Part shown: positions 58,674 to 64,000 of the stretch, one piece after another
How positions within the stretch are numbered: the stretch's first letter is position 1
Layout of the letters: every line of letters starts with the position of its first letter
DNA from: Promethearchaeia archaeon
GTDB lineage: Archaea > Asgardarchaeota > Lokiarchaeia > Sigyniarchaeales > SOKP01
Direction: 5' to 3'
DNA: 64,000 nucleotides
Assembly (NCBI GenBank): GCA_029856125.1
Contig: JAHQWJ010000138.1
Span: forward strand, 1-64,000
Position numbers and translations under genes: made by a program
Notes under the pieces: model-generated
Databases searched by the model: none
The model's input: only the letters and a program-made list of their open reading frames with translations
Told to the model about the DNA's origin: nothing

Positions 58674-58877
58674 AATAGGCATACAGCACGGATTACAATC
58701 CTAACCAATGGTTTTAACGCTTTTTAAACCCAATACTAAAAAAAGATAAGTTAAATGGCAATACTAATTTGAAGTTGCTTGAAAACAAGAAATAGGAGAA
58801 CATGCGATAAAAATTTAAATTATTGTGTATTTTTTTTATTACATTATTTTTGATTTTTAAAACTGACACAACAAGTT

Positions 58878-59258
58878 ATGACGATGGCAAGGAAAAACAA
58901 AAAGATAAGCGATACAATCGACTTATCCCGAAAGAAAGTAAAAGAATTCGATATTGATACGAATATAAAAGTTGCTTATAAGACCGGTAAAATGATTTTT
59001 GGTAAAACCCAAGTCTTAAGGCAACTAAGACAAGATCCTTTTAAGATGATTATTATCGCAAATAACTGTCCAGCCGAATTGGAAGCCCAATTAAGTTATT
59101 ATAATTCTCTTATAAAAAGCAACATATATATACACAAATATAAAGGTTCTTCGTGGGATCTAGGGTTAGCGATGGGCAAACCTTACATGATCTCCGTTAT
59201 CGGAATCAACGATTTTGGAGATTCGGATCTAATAACTTTGAAGGATAAAAATAATTAA
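58878..59258 (+). CDS. Ribosomal protein eL30
   Basis: KVAYKTGKMIFGKTQVLRQLRQDPFKMIIIANNCPAELEAQLSYYN; SSWDLGLAMGKPY. Confidence 0.92.
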   Translation: MTMARKNKKISDTIDLSRKKVKEFDIDTNIKVAYKTGKMIFGKTQVLRQLRQDPFKMIIIANNCPAELEAQLSYYNSLIKSNIYIHKYKGSSWDLGLAMGKPYMISVIGINDFGDSDLITLKDKNN

Positions 59259-59265
59259 AGACTAA

Positions 59266-59754
59266 ATGGAACCGTTAATGATGTTACATAGAAATATCAA
59301 ACTCGACAGAAAATCAATGGAATTAATATCGCTTTTCAATAATATTTCTGGAGCTATTATTAAAGATTGTTTAATATTTGAATCTCCTGAAAATAACTCT
59401 GAAATAATTATATTCTTAGTTAAAAAAGAAGATGTTGGGAAAGCAATTGGTAAAGCAGGGGAACATGTGAAAGATCTTATGAATAAGCTTCAAAAGAAGA
59501 TCGATGTGATTCCTTGGTCAGAAGATCTTGGACAATTCATTCAATTCATATTAAATACTACTAAGAATTCAATCCAAGTTCAAAACATAGAAGTAAAAGA
59601 AAGTAGAAATGAGAAAAAAACCGTGATTATTTCTGTACGACCTCAAGATCGTGGAAAAGCTATCGGTAAAGAGGGTTCAATGATTAGGAAGATAAAAGAA
59701 CTCGTTTTACGTCATTTTGAAGTTGATAACGTAATAATTAACACAAAAAATTAG
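59266..59754 (+). CDS. nusA: Archaeal NusA-like KH transcription factor
   Basis: KKEDVGKAIGKAGEHVKDL and DRGKAIGKEGSMIRKIKEL KH GxxG motifs; position. Confidence 0.9.
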   Translation: MEPLMMLHRNIKLDRKSMELISLFNNISGAIIKDCLIFESPENNSEIIIFLVKKEDVGKAIGKAGEHVKDLMNKLQKKIDVIPWSEDLGQFIQFILNTTKNSIQVQNIEVKESRNEKKTVIISVRPQDRGKAIGKEGSMIRKIKELVLRHFEVDNVIINTKN

Positions 59755-59854
59755 TTCATATTTTTCTCAATTCAAAAATTTTAAGTTTTAAGGTAGATGT
59801 TAAGTTATATCTCATTAAGTAAGATTTTAAAAATAAAGAATAAATTGATTTTTC

Positions 59855-60289
59855 ATGGCAAAACCTAAAGGTCTTTACGCAGCAAGACAACTGAAAAATA
59901 ACCGAAAGAAGCTTAGATGGAGTAAAACTAAATATAAAAGAACCAAGCTTAAACTAAAGCAGAAAGTTGACCCCATGGAGGGATCTCCTCAAGCATTGGG
60001 TATCGTGCTTCAAAAGGTAGGGAGAGAAAGTAAACAACCTAACTCTGCTATTCGAAAGTGCGTCCGTGTTCAGTTAAAAAAGAATGGAAAAACTATCACT
60101 GCTTTTCTTCCAGGAGACGGTGCTCTTAATTTCATTGAAGAACATGATAGAGTACTTGTGGAAGGGATTGGAGGAGCTAAGGGTCGAGCAGTAGGTGATC
60201 TTCCTGGTGTGCGATGGCGCGTAGTTATGGTAAACGGTGTAAGCTTACAAGCGTTAATCTCAGGCAAGAAAGAAAAACCATTGAGATAG
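59855..60289 (+). CDS. Ribosomal protein uS12
   Basis: [55 protein letters not shown]. Confidence 0.97.
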   Translation: MAKPKGLYAARQLKNNRKKLRWSKTKYKRTKLKLKQKVDPMEGSPQALGIVLQKVGRESKQPNSAIRKCVRVQLKKNGKTITAFLPGDGALNFIEEHDRVLVEGIGGAKGRAVGDLPGVRWRVVMVNGVSLQALISGKKEKPLR

Positions 60290-60298
60290 GTGTAAAAT

Positions 60299-60916
60299 AT
60301 GAGTAAAGTGAAAAAAGACATTAAACTTTTTAACAAGTGGTCATTTGAAAAAATTGAAGTTAGAGATTGGACCTTGGAAAATTATATTAATCTAAAACCG
60401 GTTATAATTCCTCATACCGCAGGAAGGCACGAGCATAAGCGCTTTTGGAAAACTACTAAAATATCTATTATTGAGCGTTTTGTAAATAGATTACTAGCAC
60501 CCGGTTTTATTGGCAGTAAAATTAAAGGACATAAAAGTTCATACAGTTCTGGCAAAAAAAGTAAACTCTTAAGGAATCTAGAAAATGCTTTTACTTTATT
60601 GGAATTAAACACGGGTCATAATCCAATTCAAGTGCTAGTTGACGCAATTTGTAATTCAGCGCCTAGAGAAGAAACGACACGTATCGCGATGGGTGGAATC
60701 TCCTATGCTTCTGCTGTAGATATTTCGCCACAGCGTCGAGTAGATTTAGCGATTAAGTATTTGATCCAAGCAATTGGCTCAAGTTCTCACTCAAACGAAA
60801 GAGCTTTTGCTGCGAACATCTCTAAGGAGGTAGTATTAGCTTCTCAAGATTCTCAAGAATCTAAAGCAATAAAAAGGAAAGACGAGGTAGAAAGAATAGC
60901 CGTTTCAGCTCGTTAA
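60299..60916 (+). CDS. Ribosomal protein uS7
   Basis: IVERFVNRLL-like start; NTGHNPIQVLVDAICNSAPREETTRIAMGGISYASAVDISPQRRVDLAIKYL. Confidence 0.97.
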   Translation: MSKVKKDIKLFNKWSFEKIEVRDWTLENYINLKPVIIPHTAGRHEHKRFWKTTKISIIERFVNRLLAPGFIGSKIKGHKSSYSSGKKSKLLRNLENAFTLLELNTGHNPIQVLVDAICNSAPREETTRIAMGGISYASAVDISPQRRVDLAIKYLIQAIGSSSHSNERAFAANISKEVVLASQDSQESKAIKRKDEVERIAVSAR

Positions 60917-61141
60917 GAAAGATATAATTTAGGAATCTAATTCAACCCTCTTTATTAATTTTCTTTGTCTTCTTTAATTATTAACCTAACTAGGCTAGAT
61001 TATCAAAAAAAATCGTCCGATATCACCCACATAATATCTAATCTTACTTTGGATTAATAAAATTCCTAATTTTTATATATCTCTTAAGTATATTATTTAG
61101 TTAAGCAGAATTAATGATATTTATGAAGATTTAAACTTAAC

Positions 61142-63139
61142 TTGAATTCCGACAAAAATCACGATGTTTTAGAAAAGCAGCTTAAAACATTAGGTCAAAA
61201 GATTAGGATTGACATTTTAAAGAAATTAAGTCTTACTAGTAATCCTTTACCCTATTCTATACTTCAAAAGGAAGTTTTAGGAACTAATCCAAATTCCGTT
61301 AATTTTTCATTTCACTTAAAGGCGTTGAAAAACAGCGACTTAATGTATATCACCGACGATGGATATGCTTTGAGTGCCTTAGGGGGTCAGATTCTAAAGA
61401 ATATTGTCTCTATTGAAAAAATTCTAAATGAAAAGAACAAAACAATAATGATTAGGACCTCTAAATATTCCAAAGAGCCATTTGATTCAAGTAAAATCGA
61501 AAATTATCTAATTAAGGAAGGTCAAGTAGATGGTCATTTAGCAAAACAGATTGCAAAAGAAGTTGAAGAACGCTTATCTAAAACGAACATAGTATATTTA
61601 ACGGCTCCTTTAATGAGGGAATATATAAACGGAATTCTATTGGAAAATGGTCAAGAAGAGATTAGACATAGGTTGACTCGATTAGGTACTCCTCCTTATG
61701 AAGTTTCTCGATATTTTGATAACGACAGAATTAATCCTGAACAGCTTCTTTCTAAACTCGGATCAGAAGTTTCAGAGCAATTTCTATTGTTAAACTTGCT
61801 ACCGAAGAATTTAGCAGACATGTATTTGTCTGGAGAATTAGTTTTACTGAACTTAAATTACTGGAGTCTAAGACCATTGGGCTTCTATATAGACTCAAAT
61901 TCAATCGTATCTTATCTTTCAGAACGAAAATTAGTGAATTTTAATAATTCAGACAAGCCAATTGAATTGATTAAACTATATTCTAATTTTTTTGATGTCC
62001 TGGGCAAGATAAAGCCTTTTTTCTCTGAAGATATTCTGCTAGGTAATTTTTCTGACTTTTTATTCAAGAGCATTAGTTCCAACGAGAATTCAGAAACTCT
62101 TATTAATTTCCTAAATTCAAAGATTATGAATCATTCAAATAGAATCTATGACCAAAAGTCTCATCTCTCTTTAGAACTCTCTTCTTCTGACATATTTAGA
62201 GATTCTGACGACTTGAATTCGAAAACACCCTCTATTTCTTACTTTTTGGGCAGATTATTTAACCAAATTGATCAAAATGATGGATTTAGTTGTCCTCAGA
62301 TTGTATTTGATTACTCTTTATTGCCTGATAATAAGTCTGGATATGAATTCTTAAGGGAAACCATAAATTCACGTCATTCTAACGATGTAATATTCTCTTT
62401 AAATAATGATCTAAGTTTACTAAATTCTACTTTAATAAATGTGAATAAGAATAATACTAAAGAAGAACAAAAAAGTAGGGTTGTTTTAGATAAAATTTTA
62501 ATAAATTTACATAATATTGCCGATAATTCTAAGCAGAACGATTCTTTATTTTTAGAAAATGTTCAAGAAAAGCTTAATTCAGTATTTGAAATTTTTGCTC
62601 ATAAAAAAGATTTAATAAATAGAAGGTTGTCTACTTCAAAAGAATGGAATAGAATTATATCTGATTTCATTAAACCAGAATCCCTTAGTTGGATAGATAA
62701 CTCATTAAAATCAGTTAGTTTTTTCGGATTAAATGAAGCCATAAAGACTCATTGCGGTATTGAAATCGATAGGATAGAAAACAGCGAATCGTTTGCTTAC
62801 AATCTCCTAATGTTTATGAAAGATATGATTAACGAAATTAACAAAGACCAAAACGAAAATTATATCCTTACTCAGCCCCATAATGACAGTTATCTTTCTA
62901 AACATTGGTGCAGTAATATGGGCGAAGTAGGTACTGGTCCTAACAAATATTGCATAGATATGGTACGAGGGAATTCAAAGTTATCACTAGAGAAAAGAGT
63001 TCAGATTTATAAAAATTTTGAAAGCATTATTGATGGAGGTAGTGTTTTTATATTTAATGTAAATAACAAACCCATAAAAGAATTAATGGCACAATTATCT
63101 TATTCAAAAGTAAACACATTTCAATTAAAAATAGAATAA
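61142..63139 (+). CDS. Winged-helix + ATP-cone + degenerate NrdD-like protein (TTG start)
   Basis: N-terminal ArsR-like region; MIRTSKYSKEPFDSSKIENYLIKEGQVDGHLAKQIAKEVEERL ATP-cone; LLPKNLADMYLSGELVLLNLNYWSLRPLGFY resembles the NrdD LPKE.A..H..GDIHIHD..YW.LRP region. Confidence 0.75.
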   Translation: MNSDKNHDVLEKQLKTLGQKIRIDILKKLSLTSNPLPYSILQKEVLGTNPNSVNFSFHLKALKNSDLMYITDDGYALSALGGQILKNIVSIEKILNEKNKTIMIRTSKYSKEPFDSSKIENYLIKEGQVDGHLAKQIAKEVEERLSKTNIVYLTAPLMREYINGILLENGQEEIRHRLTRLGTPPYEVSRYFDNDRINPEQLLSKLGSEVSEQFLLLNLLPKNLADMYLSGELVLLNLNYWSLRPLGFYIDSNSIVSYLSERKLVNFNNSDKPIELIKLYSNFFDVLGKIKPFFSEDILLGNFSDFLFKSISSNENSETLINFLNSKIMNHSNRIYDQKSHLSLELSSSDIFRDSDDLNSKTPSISYFLGRLFNQIDQNDGFSCPQIVFDYSLLPDNKSGYEFLRETINSRHSNDVIFSLNNDLSLLNSTLINVNKNNTKEEQKSRVVLDKILINLHNIADNSKQNDSLFLENVQEKLNSVFEIFAHKKDLINRRLSTSKEWNRIISDFIKPESLSWIDNSLKSVSFFGLNEAIKTHCGIEIDRIENSESFAYNLLMFMKDMINEINKDQNENYILTQPHNDSYLSKHWCSNMGEVGTGPNKYCIDMVRGNSKLSLEKRVQIYKNFESIIDGGSVFIFNVNNKPIKELMAQLSYSKVNTFQLKIE

Positions 63140-63146
63140 CGAAAGA

Positions 63147-64000
63147 TTAATCAGATAATAACTCCGCTAAGATTGCCATCCTCATAGGTATTCCATAATA
63201 TGCTTGTTTGAAATAAATTGATTTAGGAGAACCATCGATTTCAGGTGAAATTTCTATAATCCTTGGTAGAGGATGCATAATTTTAAAATCGTCTTTTGTT
63301 TCCTCCAAGTCTTTTTTCCCGAATACATAGAAATCTTTTACTTTTTCATATTCTTCAACATCAGCAAACCTTTCTTTCTGAATTCTCGTGACATAGAGAA
63401 CATCTAAAATACTTAATATTTCTCTATATTTTTCTATTTCTTTGTATTTGGTTTGTCGTTGTTGTAAGAAGTCCTTGTCTCTTTTACGCAGCATCAAGTC
63501 TCTAGGGCTAATAAAATAGATATTTGCATCGTAATTTGAAAGCAATATCGACAAAGAATGTACCGTCCTTCCGTATTTAAGATCCCCCATTATCCCGATA
63601 TTTAAACCGTCTAAACTATGACCCTCTTCAGTAATTGTTAATAAATCTAATAACGCTTGAGTTGGGTGTTCGCCACTTCCAGAACCTGCATTTACAACAG
63701 GTATTTTTGAGAATTTTGCTGCCAACCTGGCTGCTCCCTCTAAATTGTGCCTCATTACGATGCCGTCGCTGTAGTTTTCTACAGTACGAATTGTGTCAGC
63801 AATACTTTCTCCTTTTTTTATAGAAGAAACATCACCAGTATGAAAACCTATCACATTTCCACCTAAGCGATACATCGCGGATTCAAAACTTAAGCGGGTT
63901 CTAGTGGAGGGTTCAAAGAATAGAGTAGCTAAAATCTTACCCTTTAAGATTTCTGTGCCCTTTTTGTTAAGTATCATACCCTTAGCTTTTTTTAAGATAT
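63147..64000 (-). CDS. pyrB: Aspartate carbamoyltransferase catalytic subunit, N-terminus beyond window end
   Basis: LATLFFEPSTRTRLSFESAM; NAGSGSGEHPTQALLDLLTI; MHPLPR; frame open (ILKKAKG) upstream of the tracked ATG to the window edge. Confidence 0.96.
   Translation of the reverse strand, partial: ILKKAKGMILNKKGTEILKGKILATLFFEPSTRTRLSFESAMYRLGGNVIGFHTGDVSSIKKGESIADTIRTVENYSDGIVMRHNLEGAARLAAKFSKIPVVNAGSGSGEHPTQALLDLLTITEEGHSLDGLNIGIMGDLKYGRTVHSLSILLSNYDANIYFISPRDLMLRKRDKDFLQQRQTKYKEIEKYREILSILDVLYVTRIQKERFADVEEYEKVKDFYVFGKKDLEETKDDFKIMHPLPRIIEISPEIDGSPKSIYFKQAYYGIPMRMAILAELLSD

Noticed and set aside
61142-63139. Functional anaerobic ribonucleotide reductase NrdD
   Set aside because: Catalytic-region motifs look degraded and no glycyl-radical C-terminal motif is visible.
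1-64000. tRNA/rRNA genes, transposases, integrases, phage genes
   Set aside because: Scanned intergenic regions by eye and found no convincing cloverleaf, rRNA or mobile-element signature; a tRNAscan/Infernal run would be needed to be certain.

Overview
AT-rich archaeal chromosome segment. It carries Asgard-type eukaryotic-signature genes: three Ras-like small GTPases, two roadblock/LC7 proteins, an ESCRT-III/Snf7-like protein and a presenilin-like protease. These sit among ordinary archaeal housekeeping genes: gcvPA/gcvPB, mch, Pus10-eL21-rpoF-DUF655-ksgA-Mtq2, rpoA1-rpoA2-eL30-nusA-uS12-uS7, eL33, 3-dehydroquinate synthase II and pyrB. The best candidates for follow-up are: (1) a presenilin-like aspartyl protease with eukaryote-like WD/KGP, GxGD and P-x-LPISI signatures, divergent from an archaemetzincin; (2) an ESCRT-III-like gene convergent with a large Zn-finger / GRAM-PH-like / Asn-Pro-rich protein; (3) a duplicated histone locus in which the second copy has a 29-nt hairpin-forming insertion that breaks the frame, with both copies sharing a conserved palindromic leader; (4) a winged-helix + ATP-cone + degenerate NrdD-like protein beside the translation operon; (5) several lineage-specific fusions or insertions in housekeeping proteins (Zn ribbon on XPD, Zn-knuckle in MTAP, Lys/Pro tail on RpoA1). 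I found no tRNA, rRNA, CRISPR array or transposase. All calls are from reading the sequence and translations; no searches were run.
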